Positions 8,385-15,966 of a DNA stretch of 64,000 nucleotides are shown one piece after another. Source of the stretch: Komarekiella atlantica HA4396-MV6. GTDB taxonomy: Bacteria > Cyanobacteriota > Cyanobacteriia > Cyanobacteriales > Nostocaceae. Location: positions 1 to 64,000 of the forward strand of contig JAHHHK010000013.1 in the NCBI GenBank assembly GCA_019359395.1. Direction: 5' to 3'. The first letter of the stretch is position 1; each line of letters starts with the position of its first letter. The translations under genes and the position numbers were made by a program. The notes below the pieces were generated by a model that was not told the DNA's origin, searched no databases, and saw only the letters and a program-made list of their open reading frames with translations.

Positions 8385-8547
8385 ACCTCTTGCATAAATG
8401 CTTAAATTGTCATGTTGAGCGGAGCGAAACATCTCGGAGATTCTTTCCTGCGGAACCAAGGCGTAGCTTGCTTCGACCTAGGAGTACCCTCCACTACGTT
8501 CTGGTCAGAATGACACTGATAATTTTCGGATTCTTGCAAGAAGTCTA
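8382..8547. mobile_element. Miniature inverted-repeat element, copy 3
   Basis: The element runs from TAGACCTCTTGCATAAATG to TTCTTGCAAGAAGTCTA, about 166 bp. It shares the interior of the copy at 4392 but carries roughly 25 extra bases (AAGGCGTAGCTTGCTTCGAC) in the middle. Its first three bases form the stop codon of the preceding kinase gene. Confidence 0.85.
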
Positions 8548-8806
8548 TTAAATAGGACTTACGCAAAAACTCTCTCAAACCCTCTTTGCTTTGTGTCCTT
8601 CTCTACGTTCGCCTTGGTGTCGCAGACAGACGCTCCGCGTAGCTTGCTTCTGTGCGCTAGCCTGTCTTGAAAAGTTCACAGACGCAGAGAGTAATAGTTG
8701 AGAAGAGTTAATTTTTAAATTTCATGTTTAAATTCAGCAAAGCTAGAAATTTGATAGGATTAATCAAGTGAGCGTAAACTGTCTTTAACAGATTTGCAAA
8801 AACACT
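8548..8806. repeat. Intergenic patchwork of dispersed repeats
   Basis: The stretch contains TAGGACTTACGCAAAAACTC, a segment around CGCAGACAGACGCTCCGCGT, and a copy of the TGTCTTGAAAAGTTC motif near 8661. No open frame or promoter could be defended here. It separates the kinase pair from the gene at 8807. Confidence 0.5.
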
Positions 8807-9385
8807 ATGGCAAAGCGTAAGAAAAGCAATCTCCAGTGGATTAAAGAAACGCTTGAACTAAAACCTGACCATCACTGGGAATCTCCTTCAGGCTACAAGA
8901 TTTTTGTCGCAGATCGGGGAGCTGTTCGCTTCAATGTTCCCCAGAATTGGATTTTTGAGCCACAAGAAAAATCGTTCAAGTTTCTCGATAAAAAACCCCC
9001 TAACGATGATTGCTGCTTGGAAGTGTCTTTCAATCGTCTCCCACCCAATGACTGGAGCCAGTTTCCGCTAAAATCTACCTTGAAGAAAGCAATGGAAGAC
9101 GACAGTCGCAACGTAATTGCTAAAGGAGAAATCGTTACCATCAAGCGCCAAACAGCCAGGATTGTGTGGACAGAGATCAAGTTTATCGACACTCAAGAAG
9201 AACCACGAGAAGCTTTTTCTCGGACTTGCATTGGTTTAGGGTCAAATGTTCAATGCTTAATTACATTTGATTATTGGGCAGATCAAGCAGAACAGCTAAC
9301 ACCTATTTGGGATGAAGCGATCCGTAGTCTCACATTAGGGCTGTATATCCGTGATCCAATGACTGGTGTAGCGTTCCCAGACTAA
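8807..9385 (+). CDS. Hypothetical protein, 192 aa, possible PsbP/DcrB-like fold
   Basis: The start is an ATG at 8807, followed by the basic stretch AKRKKSN. There is no signal peptide or membrane helix, so it should be cytoplasmic. The middle (about 28-180) has the rhythm of a single alpha/beta domain: RGAVRFNVPQNWIFEPQE, then LEVSFNRLP, then ARIVWTEIKFID, then CLITFDYWADQA and a final helix TPIWDEAIRSL. That order resembles DcrB or PsbP-like domains, which open with a 'sequence-then-Val-Pro-x-x-Trp' strand, but I cannot confirm this by eye. It stands alone between repeat-rich gaps. Confidence 0.75.
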   Translation: MAKRKKSNLQWIKETLELKPDHHWESPSGYKIFVADRGAVRFNVPQNWIFEPQEKSFKFLDKKPPNDDCCLEVSFNRLPPNDWSQFPLKSTLKKAMEDDSRNVIAKGEIVTIKRQTARIVWTEIKFIDTQEEPREAFSRTCIGLGSNVQCLITFDYWADQAEQLTPIWDEAIRSLTLGLYIRDPMTGVAFPD

Positions 9386-9938
9386 ACCTCAAGAGTTAAT
9401 TGTACTATTAGTTGAACCAATAAAGCAATATTCCAACCACGATTAAACCAGGAAAAACCAAAGTAATTAAGAGAATTGCTTTGCGTACGTTCATAGAACT
9501 CATCAATAGACTTCTTGCAAAAATCGGAATAAGACGAAAATAAACCACAGCGAAAAGTAAGCGAAGCTCCGGGTAACAGGAGCGCAAAACTTTTCAAGAC
9601 AGACGAACGCGGATAAACGCCGATATTTATCTGTGTTTATCCGTGTTCACACCGAAGTTCAGATGCCTGTCTTGAAAAGTTTCCTACGGCGGGAAACCCG
9701 CCTACAGAACTTTTCGCTGCGGCAAGCCGCTTTTCTACGAGACGCTCCGTGAACGCGTCTACGATTTTCCGTAACCCATGCGTAAGTTCTGCTAATATAC
9801 CTGCTCAATGCTGACATAGCTGGAATTTTTGTGTTACAACTTGGCAGACTAATTTAATACATAGCACGTTGGAGCAAGTGGGATTTTGGGAATAATCCTC
9901 ATAGTGTTTGAAAGCATCGTTTTGGTCAGGCTCACACT
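9386..9938. repeat. Intergenic repeat cluster
   Basis: From 9504 it reads ATAGACTTCTTGCAAAAATC, a degenerate end of the miniature-element type. Two modules delimited by GCGAAAAGT and ACTTTTCAAGACA follow. The one at 9668-9717 is the exact reverse complement of 1674-1723. No gene was found in this stretch. Confidence 0.65.
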
Positions 9939-11129
9939 ATGAGAGCGCCATTTTTAGGAAAAAATAAAATTTTATCCCATTTATATATTGCATTTTGCTG
10001 TATTTTGTGGACTAGTTTGGTTTTATTCTTGCCAGTACATGCAACACCCACAGGATCAATTGACACCTTACGCCAACAGCAGCAGCAAATGAACCAGCAG
10101 CGTCAGAGTGTAGTTAAAGAACGCGATCGCTTAACCAATCTGCAACACGACGCCCAAAATCATCTCACTGGTTTAAAGCAAAATGTACAAACTACAAACA
10201 GCTACATTCAAAACAGTGAATTGCAATTACGACTTGCTAACCAACGCCTCCAGCAATTAGAAACTGATTTAGTTGCGGCGCAGAGTTCTTATGAGGAACG
10301 TCAGATAGCTACAGTAGCACGATTGCGATATCTCCAGCGATCGCCGGCATCTATGGGATGGGCAGTTTTGCTCCAAAGTCAAACTGTCAGTGACTTTATC
10401 AGCCGCCGTCATCAGTTGAAATTAGTTTATCAGGCAGACCAGCAAATTTTGGCAAAACTCAACGAGCAAGCAAACCTGATCAATAAACAAAAAACGGACG
10501 TAGAACACCAAAAAAACGAAATTGCCTTGATTCGGGAGCAATTACTAGCACAAAAAGCCGACTATCAAATGCAAGCGCAGTCACAGTCAGAATTGATTCA
10601 ACGACTAAATAGCGATCGCCTTGCCTTAGAAGCAGCACAGAACCAGCTAGATAAAGATTCCCAAAATTTGGAAGTCTTAATTCAACAAAAGGTAGCAGCA
10701 GCACAAGCAAAGACAAACAGCCGTACAAGCGTGATCATTCGGGGAACTGGTGTAATGGCATATCCCAGCAACGCATCAACTAGTAGTCCCTTCGGTTGGC
10801 GGATACACCCGGTTCTTGGCTATCGCCGCTTTCATTCAGGGCTAGATTTTGCCGCTAGCTATGGTAGTACAATTCGGGCAGCCGATTCAGGAACAGTGAT
10901 TTTTGCCGGGTGGTATGGTGGCTATGGCAGAGCGATAATTATCAACCACGGCAAAGGCATTACTACACTGTATGGGCACTCCAGCGAGTTGTATGTTTCC
11001 GAAGGGCAAACAGTGGAAAGAGGACAAGCGATCGCTGCTGTCGGTTCTACAGGTTTATCGACTGGCCCCCACCTCCACTTTGAAGTTCGCCGTGATGGCA
11101 CACCCGTAAACCCTGCCGATTATCTGTAG
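9939..11129 (+). CDS. Murein hydrolase activator-like M23 peptidase (EnvC/NlpD type)
   Basis: The protein has 396 residues. Residues about 12-36 form a signal peptide ending near VHATP. A long coiled coil rich in Gln fills about 45-265. The C-terminal LytM/M23 domain (about 285-396) keeps the metal ligands His299 and Asp303 in RFHSGLDFA and His378 and His380 in GPHLHFEV. A coiled coil plus LytM domain is the EnvC layout. E. coli EnvC has lost zinc ligands and only activates amidases, but here the ligands are present, so direct endopeptidase activity is possible. It should act in the periplasm on septal peptidoglycan. Confidence 0.9.
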   Translation: MRAPFLGKNKILSHLYIAFCCILWTSLVLFLPVHATPTGSIDTLRQQQQQMNQQRQSVVKERDRLTNLQHDAQNHLTGLKQNVQTTNSYIQNSELQLRLANQRLQQLETDLVAAQSSYEERQIATVARLRYLQRSPASMGWAVLLQSQTVSDFISRRHQLKLVYQADQQILAKLNEQANLINKQKTDVEHQKNEIALIREQLLAQKADYQMQAQSQSELIQRLNSDRLALEAAQNQLDKDSQNLEVLIQQKVAAAQAKTNSRTSVIIRGTGVMAYPSNASTSSPFGWRIHPVLGYRRFHSGLDFAASYGSTIRAADSGTVIFAGWYGGYGRAIIINHGKGITTLYGHSSELYVSEGQTVERGQAIAAVGSTGLSTGPHLHFEVRRDGTPVNPADYL

Positions 11130-11162
11130 CGCAAAAAAGTGTGTTATAATCAAGCGGGATAA

Positions 11163-11235
11163 GGGCGCGTAGCTCAGTGGATAGAGCAACAGATTCCGGT
11201 TCTGTGGGTCGGGGGTTCAAATCCCTCCGCGCTCG
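11163..11235 (+). tRNA. tRNA-Arg (anticodon CCG)
   Basis: The 73-base sequence folds as a cloverleaf. The acceptor stem is GGGCGCG with CGCGCTC, including one G-T pair. The D arm is AGCTCAGTGGATAGAGC, the anticodon stem ACAGA/TCTGT holds the loop TTCCGGT, and the T arm contains GGTTCAAATC. The anticodon CCG reads CGG. CCA is not encoded. A T-run directly follows. Confidence 0.95.
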
Positions 11236-11367
11236 TTTTTTATAAAATCACCAGATTAGCTTATTCAGGGTTCACAACCGATGTGTGAAAGCTCGCAAAT
11301 TTAAGCGATCGTTCCGGTTACAGGCTAGACTTCATACATAATTTGTATTGGGCCTTAAAAGAATTAA

Positions 11368-11402
11368 TAAAAAATGTGCAAATAGTTATATCTATTTGCA
11401 CA
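11368..11402 (-). terminator. Rho-independent terminator after the peptide gene at 11437
   Basis: TGTGCAAATAG (11375-11385) pairs perfectly with CTATTTGCACA (11392-11402) around a 6-base loop. On the minus strand the stem is followed by TTTTTTATT. It lies 35 bp beyond the stop of the small gene at 11437-11703. Confidence 0.8.
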
Positions 11403-11436
11403 TCTCTATAAAAGCCAGTTAGTAATTGGCAAATAA

Positions 11437-11703
11437 TTAGACCATCCAAAGAATCAAATTGATAGTCAATCTGGAAAAGTCAAGAGTGAACATATTGTTG
11501 TCATATATACCAAAAGGGCCATTAGATGTAGATGAAGTGTTGTTTATTCCATCATGAATAGTAGTTAATTCAAGTTCTGAATTACCACCCCACAGATACG
11601 GAAAACAACTATCCAATGTGGCATCTATTGGTGCTGAAATTAGGTAATGCAAAAACGGCTTTGCATCAACAGGATGTAAGTCGGAAATTGCTATTTTAGC
11701 CAT
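11437..11703 (-). CDS. Small Gly-Gly-motif peptide, diverged family member
   Basis: The 88-residue product begins MAKIAISDLHPVDAKPFLHY and shares with its three neighbours the MAKI.ISD opening, the block TTIHDGIN and a later DNN. The Gly-Gly pair is at about residues 40-41, in YLWGGNSE, later than in the neighbours. The C-terminus differs sharply: instead of the shared DNSDQVYI.A it ends hydrophobic (LTINLILWMV). It lies about 260 bp after the three-gene run and has its own downstream terminator. It may be a relic or a variant with a separate role. Function is unknown. Confidence 0.7.
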   Translation of the reverse strand: MAKIAISDLHPVDAKPFLHYLISAPIDATLDSCFPYLWGGNSELELTTIHDGINNTSSTSNGPFGIYDNNMFTLDFSRLTINLILWMV

Positions 11704-11965
11704 TGTCTTAACTTTTAGGTCAGGTTATGAGCAGCGCTGCTACTTTAGTGGAGTGAAATTGCCGACAAATAAGCTGAAAAAATTAAGTGATTCGCCCTGA
11801 ATCATTAAAATGATGTCTGATGAAAATCTGCTTCCAAAGTTCTGAGTACTAGAAGCACGACACTCAAACTTTTCTCGTATTAACTAATTTAGATTTAGAA
11901 TTGACCCTTACACTAAAAAATTTAGTTAATTTGTACTTGTTAAGCTTGAGGCATTTCATCCTTCA

Positions 11966-12220
11966 TCATTTCTTCAAACCCCAATAAGGATAAGCCCAAA
12001 TGTATACTTGGTCAGAATTGTCTATCGATTTATAGTTATTATCGTGGGTGCTGTATGAACCAAAAGTTTGCTTTTCTACACGATTTATGCCGTCATGAAT
12101 AGTCATGATTTCAGCATAAAGATAACCACCCAATATGGTTTCTACTTGTGCTAAAGCTAAATCATGCAGAAATGTTTTTGTAGCACCAGAATTGAAGTCA
12201 GAAATTAGTATTTTAGCCAT
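11966..12220 (-). CDS. Small Gly-Gly-motif peptide, family copy 3
   Basis: The 84-residue product starts at the ATG at 12220 (MAKILISDFNSG), two bases after the stop of copy 2. A TTG start at 12232 is possible but overlaps the previous gene. The leader-like part runs to ETILGG, and the remainder has MTIHDGINRVEKQTFG, HDNN and DNSDQVYIWA, then an extra tail YPYWGLKK absent from copies 1 and 2. There is no hydrophobic signal peptide. The layout resembles peptides with a double-glycine leader that C39-peptidase transporters process, but no such transporter is nearby. Function is unknown. Confidence 0.75.
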   Translation of the reverse strand: MAKILISDFNSGATKTFLHDLALAQVETILGGYLYAEIMTIHDGINRVEKQTFGSYSTHDNNYKSIDNSDQVYIWAYPYWGLKK

Positions 12221-12222
12221 GA

Positions 12223-12453
12223 TTATGCCCAAATGTAAACTTGATCGGAATTGTCTGTCGAACTGTAGTTGTTATCGTGGTCACTACCTATACCAAAAAT
12301 TTGATATTCTGTCCGATTTATGCCGTCATGAATACTCAATATACGAGCATAAGGATAACCACCTGAAACAGTCTTTACTTGCGCTGGAGCCAAATCATTT
12401 AAAAATGTTTCTAGCTCACTAAAATGAAAATCAGAAATCAGTATTTTAGCCAT
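12223..12453 (-). CDS. Small Gly-Gly-motif peptide, family copy 2
   Basis: The product has 76 residues (MAKILISDFHFSELETFLND). The leader-like first 33 residues end in VKTVSGG, and the following segment is YPYARILSIHDGINRTEYQ, then HDNNYSSTDNSDQVYIWA. It starts two bases after the stop of copy 1 and ends two bases before the start of copy 3 (pattern TAA-TC-ATG both times), so the three are one transcription and translation unit. The segment after Gly-Gly is rich in Asn, Asp, Ser and Tyr and carries no Cys. Confidence 0.8.
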   Translation of the reverse strand: MAKILISDFHFSELETFLNDLAPAQVKTVSGGYPYARILSIHDGINRTEYQIFGIGSDHDNNYSSTDNSDQVYIWA

Positions 12454-12455
12454 GA

Positions 12456-12686
12456 TTATGCCCGAATATAAACTTGATCGGAATTGTCTATAGAGTCATA
12501 ATTATTATCATGATTGCTGAATGAACCGAACAATTGAGATTCTGTACGGTTTATGCCGTCATGAATGGTCAATATACGAGCATAAGGGAAACCACCTAAT
12601 ACATTATCTGTTTGTGCTGGAGCTAGATTATGCAGAAATGTCTCTGCATCACTAAACTTAAAATCAAAAACTAGTATTTTAGCCAT
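12456..12686 (-). CDS. Small Gly-Gly-motif peptide, family copy 1
   Basis: The product has 76 residues from the ATG at 12686, preceded by AAGTAAGGTA, which contains a usable ribosome site. A TTG start at 12713 would add nine residues not shared by the other copies. The sequence runs MAKILVFDFKFSDAETFLHN, then DNVLGG, then FPYARILTIHDGINRTESQ and DNSDQVYIRA. It is the first gene of the three-gene run. Copies 1 and 2 are the most alike. No modifying enzyme, protease or exporter gene is adjacent. Confidence 0.8.
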   Translation of the reverse strand: MAKILVFDFKFSDAETFLHNLAPAQTDNVLGGFPYARILTIHDGINRTESQLFGSFSNHDNNYDSIDNSDQVYIRA

Positions 12687-12713
12687 TACCTTACTTGCGG
12701 AGTCATTAGCCAA

Positions 12714-13057
12714 TTTAACTCTTAAATTCTACTTTATTAGTCTAAACCCTAGGAGCTTATATATTAAGTTTTTGTATAATAATCCATATTTTATAGACAT
12801 AATTAAATGATTTGTGTCTTTGACAAAAGATATTTTTTCTAGTAATTATTGCCTGAGTTTTTGTCTAAAAAGTACACTTGAATAAATCTCTTGCAGAAGT
12901 ACCCAATGGTTTATCAGAGAGTAGCTACTGACTGAGCGCAATAATCAGGAATCTTTTGGATGAGGGTTAATCGACAGAAAGTAGTATACTTTTCTCGGCT
13001 CTCATATTGCCTATCTAAAGATTTCGTCTACAAACCAAGAATTTTAGGATTGCTCTA
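12714..13057. other. AT-rich intergenic region with likely divergent promoters
   Basis: It lies between the minus-strand peptide operon and the plus-strand cyclic-nucleotide-binding gene, so it should hold promoters for both. No repeat element, operator palindrome or RNA gene was recognised. Confidence 0.4.
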
Positions 13058-13426
13058 ATGTTAAGTCCTGTAGTAACAGTCAGTATCTTTCAAAAACAAC
13101 CCAACCCTCAAGTATTTTCAGCAGGTCAAATCATCTTTGAAGAGGGACAGCCTGGTAATTTCATGTACGGCATCCTGGAAGGAGAAGTCGATATATTAGT
13201 CAACAGTAAAGTTGTAGAGACAATTGAGACAGGCGAAGTTTTTGGTGTTGGGGTACTTGTAGGGGTAAAAAATAGAACTTATACAGCTATTGCCAAGACA
13301 GAATGTAAACTTGCCTTTTTAGATGAGCAAGGGTTTCTGTTTGCCGTTCAAGAAACCCCCGTGTTTTCCATAAAGGTGATGAAAAGCTATTCAGAACGCT
13401 TGAGTCGCGTGGAGCACATGCTTTAG
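13058..13426 (+). CDS. Single-domain cyclic-nucleotide-binding protein
   Basis: The protein has 122 residues and consists of one cyclic-nucleotide-binding (Crp-like) beta-barrel: FSAGQIIFEEGQPGNFMYGI, then LEGEVDILV, then ETGEVFGVGVL. There is no helix-turn-helix, channel or kinase part, so it cannot act as a Crp-type DNA regulator alone. The phosphate-binding cassette normally reads G-E-x-x-x-x-R-x-A; here it is GVKNRTYTAIA, lacking a clear Glu, so nucleotide binding is uncertain. Its helical tail MKSYSERLSRVEHML could mediate dimerisation. Similar stand-alone domains are common in filamentous cyanobacteria. Confidence 0.85.
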   Translation: MLSPVVTVSIFQKQPNPQVFSAGQIIFEEGQPGNFMYGILEGEVDILVNSKVVETIETGEVFGVGVLVGVKNRTYTAIAKTECKLAFLDEQGFLFAVQETPVFSIKVMKSYSERLSRVEHML

Positions 13427-13460
13427 AGCACTCAAGTCAGCAGAACCAAGATTAATCAGA

Positions 13461-13500
13461 ACAATGAAGCTCAGCATAACGCTGGTCTTCATTGTTTTGT
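13461..13500 (+). terminator. Terminator after the cyclic-nucleotide-binding gene
   Basis: ACAATGAAG (13461-13469) pairs with CTTCATTGT (13487-13495), and an inner stem CAGC/GCTG extends it. TTTTGT follows. Confidence 0.7.
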
Positions 13501-13595
13501 AGCTCATACTTTTTCAAGCTAGACATAGCCCGCTTTATCTATTCCTAGAACCTGCCTGTACAATTAAATATGAAAACTCAAGGCTTTCGGGCGCT

Positions 13596-14450
13596 GTGAA
13601 ATTTTTTATTGGTTGTGCTGTTTGGGCATATAAAGGTTGGGTGGGTGAACTCTATCCCCAAGGAACTCGTACTACTGACTTTCTGCATCTTTACAGCCGT
13701 CGCTTCACTACTGTAGAGGGTAATACTACCTTCTATGCTGTGCCTAATCAAGATACTGTCACCCGTTGGGCTGCTGAAACACCACCAGGCTTTGAATTTT
13801 GCTTGAAATTACCACGAGATATTACCCATCAAGGGTTACTGCAACCGTATATCCCTGCTGCTTTAAAATTTTTAGAGAGGATGCGTCCTTTAGGAAAGCA
13901 TCTTGGGCCGATATTTGCCCAGTTACCACCCAGTTATGCACCTGGATTGCTGGATGATTTAACTACCTTTTTAGAAGCTTGGCCGCGCACAAACACACCT
14001 CTAGCGCTAGAAGTTCGACATCCTGACTGGTTCAGGGAACCCCATGCTAGTAGTTTGAATGCCGTATTAGAAAAGCTAGGCGTAGGGCGAGTGCTGTTAG
14101 ACTCGCGCCCTATCTACACCGGAGATGATGACCCCCAGTTACAATCAGAAAGACGCAAACCCAAACTACCATTACAATTCAGTGTAACAGCACCTTTCAG
14201 CCTAATTCGGTTTATTTCTCATCCGAATTTGCCAGTGAATCAACCTTTTATGGAAGAGTGGGTGACGCAGATTCGGCAGTGGTTGCAAGCGGGAGTGCGA
14301 ATTTACTTCTTTGTTCATTGTCCCATAGAGGAGCGATCGCCCAGCACAGCGCGTTACTTCCAACAGCTGTTAGAACAGAGTGATGTAGCAGTTCCGCTTC
14401 TGCCTTGGAATCACCTTGAGCATCCTCCCAATCAGCTAAGTTTATGGTGA
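13596..14450 (+). CDS. DUF72 (YecE-like) protein
   Basis: The protein has 284 residues, the normal length for DUF72, and starts with GTG at 13596. The TIM-barrel-like family shows in IGCAVWAYKGWVGELYP, in FTTVEGNTTFYAVP with its Glu-Gly-Asn-Thr-Thr-Phe-Tyr block, in GFEFCLKLPRDITH, and in PLALEVRHPDWF. The biochemical function of the family is not established. It is transcribed toward psbC and ends about 50 bp before the psbC terminator. Confidence 0.9.
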   Translation: MKFFIGCAVWAYKGWVGELYPQGTRTTDFLHLYSRRFTTVEGNTTFYAVPNQDTVTRWAAETPPGFEFCLKLPRDITHQGLLQPYIPAALKFLERMRPLGKHLGPIFAQLPPSYAPGLLDDLTTFLEAWPRTNTPLALEVRHPDWFREPHASSLNAVLEKLGVGRVLLDSRPIYTGDDDPQLQSERRKPKLPLQFSVTAPFSLIRFISHPNLPVNQPFMEEWVTQIRQWLQAGVRIYFFVHCPIEERSPSTARYFQQLLEQSDVAVPLLPWNHLEHPPNQLSLW

Positions 14451-14501
14451 AAATACTTAGTAGCTTAGCAATCAAAATCACCGCAGCTCACTAGAGTTGA
14501 T

Positions 14502-14532
14502 AAAAAAAAGCTCTTGCTTTGACACAAGAGCC
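14502..14532 (-). terminator. psbDC rho-independent terminator
   Basis: On the minus strand GCTCTTG (14531-14525) pairs with CAAGAGC (14516-14510) and is followed by eight T residues (14509-14502). It lies 43 bp beyond the psbC stop. Confidence 0.9.
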
Positions 14533-14574
14533 TCTAAACTATTTAATTGTTTGTGACAAAACAAAGTTTACAAC

Positions 14575-15966
14575 CTAGTCGAGGTCGTTCATAAACATTA
14601 CTGGCTCAGTTTCACGGTTAATACCTTTCTCGAAACCACCAGCCGCGGCTCTAGCCCGACCAGCGTGCCACAAGTGACCAACTAAGAAGAAGAATCCTAG
14701 TACGAAGTGTGAACACGCCAACCAAGCGCGAGGAGACACGTAGTTGAAAGAGTTAATTTCGGTAGCCACGCCACCTACAGAGTTCAAGGAACCCAGAGGA
14801 GCATGGGTCATGTATTCAGCGGCGCGACGAGCTTGCCAAGGCTGAATATCGTTCTTGATTTTTTCTAGGTCAAGGCCGTTAGGGCCACGCAGAGGCTCCA
14901 ACCAAGGGCCACGGAAGTCCCAGAAGCGCATAGTTTCACCACCGAAGATAATTTCACCAGTGGGGGAGCGCATCAGATATTTACCCAAACCTGTGGGGCC
15001 TTGTGCAGAACCAACGTTAGCACCTAAGCGTTGGTCACGAATCAAGAAGGTGAGAGCTTGAGCTTGAGAAGCTTCAGGGCCGGTAGGGCCAAAGAATTCG
15101 CTGGGGTAAACGGTGTTGTTGTACCAAACCATGATGGAAGCAATAAAGCCCATCAAGGAAAGAGCGCCTAAGCTATATGACAAGTAAGCCTCACCAGACC
15201 AGATGAACGCACGACGTGCCCAAGCAAAAGGCTTAGTAAGAATGTGGTAAATACCGCCAGCAATACAGATAAAAGCAACCCAGATGTGACCGCCGATGAC
15301 ATCTTCTAAGTTATCGACGCTAACAATCCAGCCTTCGCCACCGAAAGGAGACTTGATTAGATAACCAAAGATGACTGCTGGGTTCAGTGTAGGATTGGTA
15401 ATGATGCGAACATCACCACCGCCTGGCGCCCAGGTGTCATAAATCCCACCAAAGAACATCGCTTTCAGCACCAACAGCAGCGCACCGCATCCCAAGATGA
15501 TTAGGTGGAACCCGATGATGTTGGTCATCTTGTTCTTGTCTTTCCAGTCATAACCAAAGAAGGAAGAATATTCTTCTAAGGTTTCTGGGCCACGGACGGC
15601 ATGATAGATACCGCCAAAACCCAGCACAGCTGAGGAAATCAAGTGAAGTACACCGACAACAAAGTAGGGGAAGGTGTCTATAACTTCACCACCAGGGCCA
15701 ACACCCCAGCCTAATGTGGCTAGGTGAGGTAGCAAAATCAAGCCCTGCTCATACATGGGCTTTTCAGGGATGAAGTGAGCGACTTCAAACAAAGTCATTG
15801 CTCCAGCCCAGAACACAATCAAACCAGCATGAGCAACGTGAGCACCTAGCAATTTGCCAGATAGGTTGATCAAACGCGCGTTACCAGACCACCAGGCAAA
15901 CCCGGTTGATTCTTGGTCGCGTCCAGCACCGCCTAAGACATTTGGTCTATTAGAGAGCGTTACCAC
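14575..15966 (-). CDS. psbC: Photosystem II CP43 chlorophyll apoprotein
   Basis: The product has 463 residues and is a near-textbook CP43: [20 protein letters not shown] at the start, [20 protein letters not shown], the large lumenal loop with [20 protein letters not shown], and the C-terminal [17 protein letters not shown]. It is an inner antenna of photosystem II in the thylakoid membrane, with six helices, and its lumenal loop supplies Mn-cluster ligands (Glu and Arg in that loop). The frame extends upstream inside psbD, but the conserved start is the GTG at 15966 (VVTLSN), preceded by GAGGAGGT. It overlaps psbD by 17 bases, the standard psbDC arrangement. Confidence 0.97.
   Translation of the reverse strand: MVTLSNRPNVLGGAGRDQESTGFAWWSGNARLINLSGKLLGAHVAHAGLIVFWAGAMTLFEVAHFIPEKPMYEQGLILLPHLATLGWGVGPGGEVIDTFPYFVVGVLHLISSAVLGFGGIYHAVRGPETLEEYSSFFGYDWKDKNKMTNIIGFHLIILGCGALLLVLKAMFFGGIYDTWAPGGGDVRIITNPTLNPAVIFGYLIKSPFGGEGWIVSVDNLEDVIGGHIWVAFICIAGGIYHILTKPFAWARRAFIWSGEAYLSYSLGALSLMGFIASIMVWYNNTVYPSEFFGPTGPEASQAQALTFLIRDQRLGANVGSAQGPTGLGKYLMRSPTGEIIFGGETMRFWDFRGPWLEPLRGPNGLDLEKIKNDIQPWQARRAAEYMTHAPLGSLNSVGGVATEINSFNYVSPRAWLACSHFVLGFFFLVGHLWHAGRARAAAGGFEKGINRETEPVMFMNDLD

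Noticed and set aside
8893-9192. 99-residue minus-strand frame
   Set aside because: It is antisense to the plus-strand gene at 8807-9385 with no start signal.
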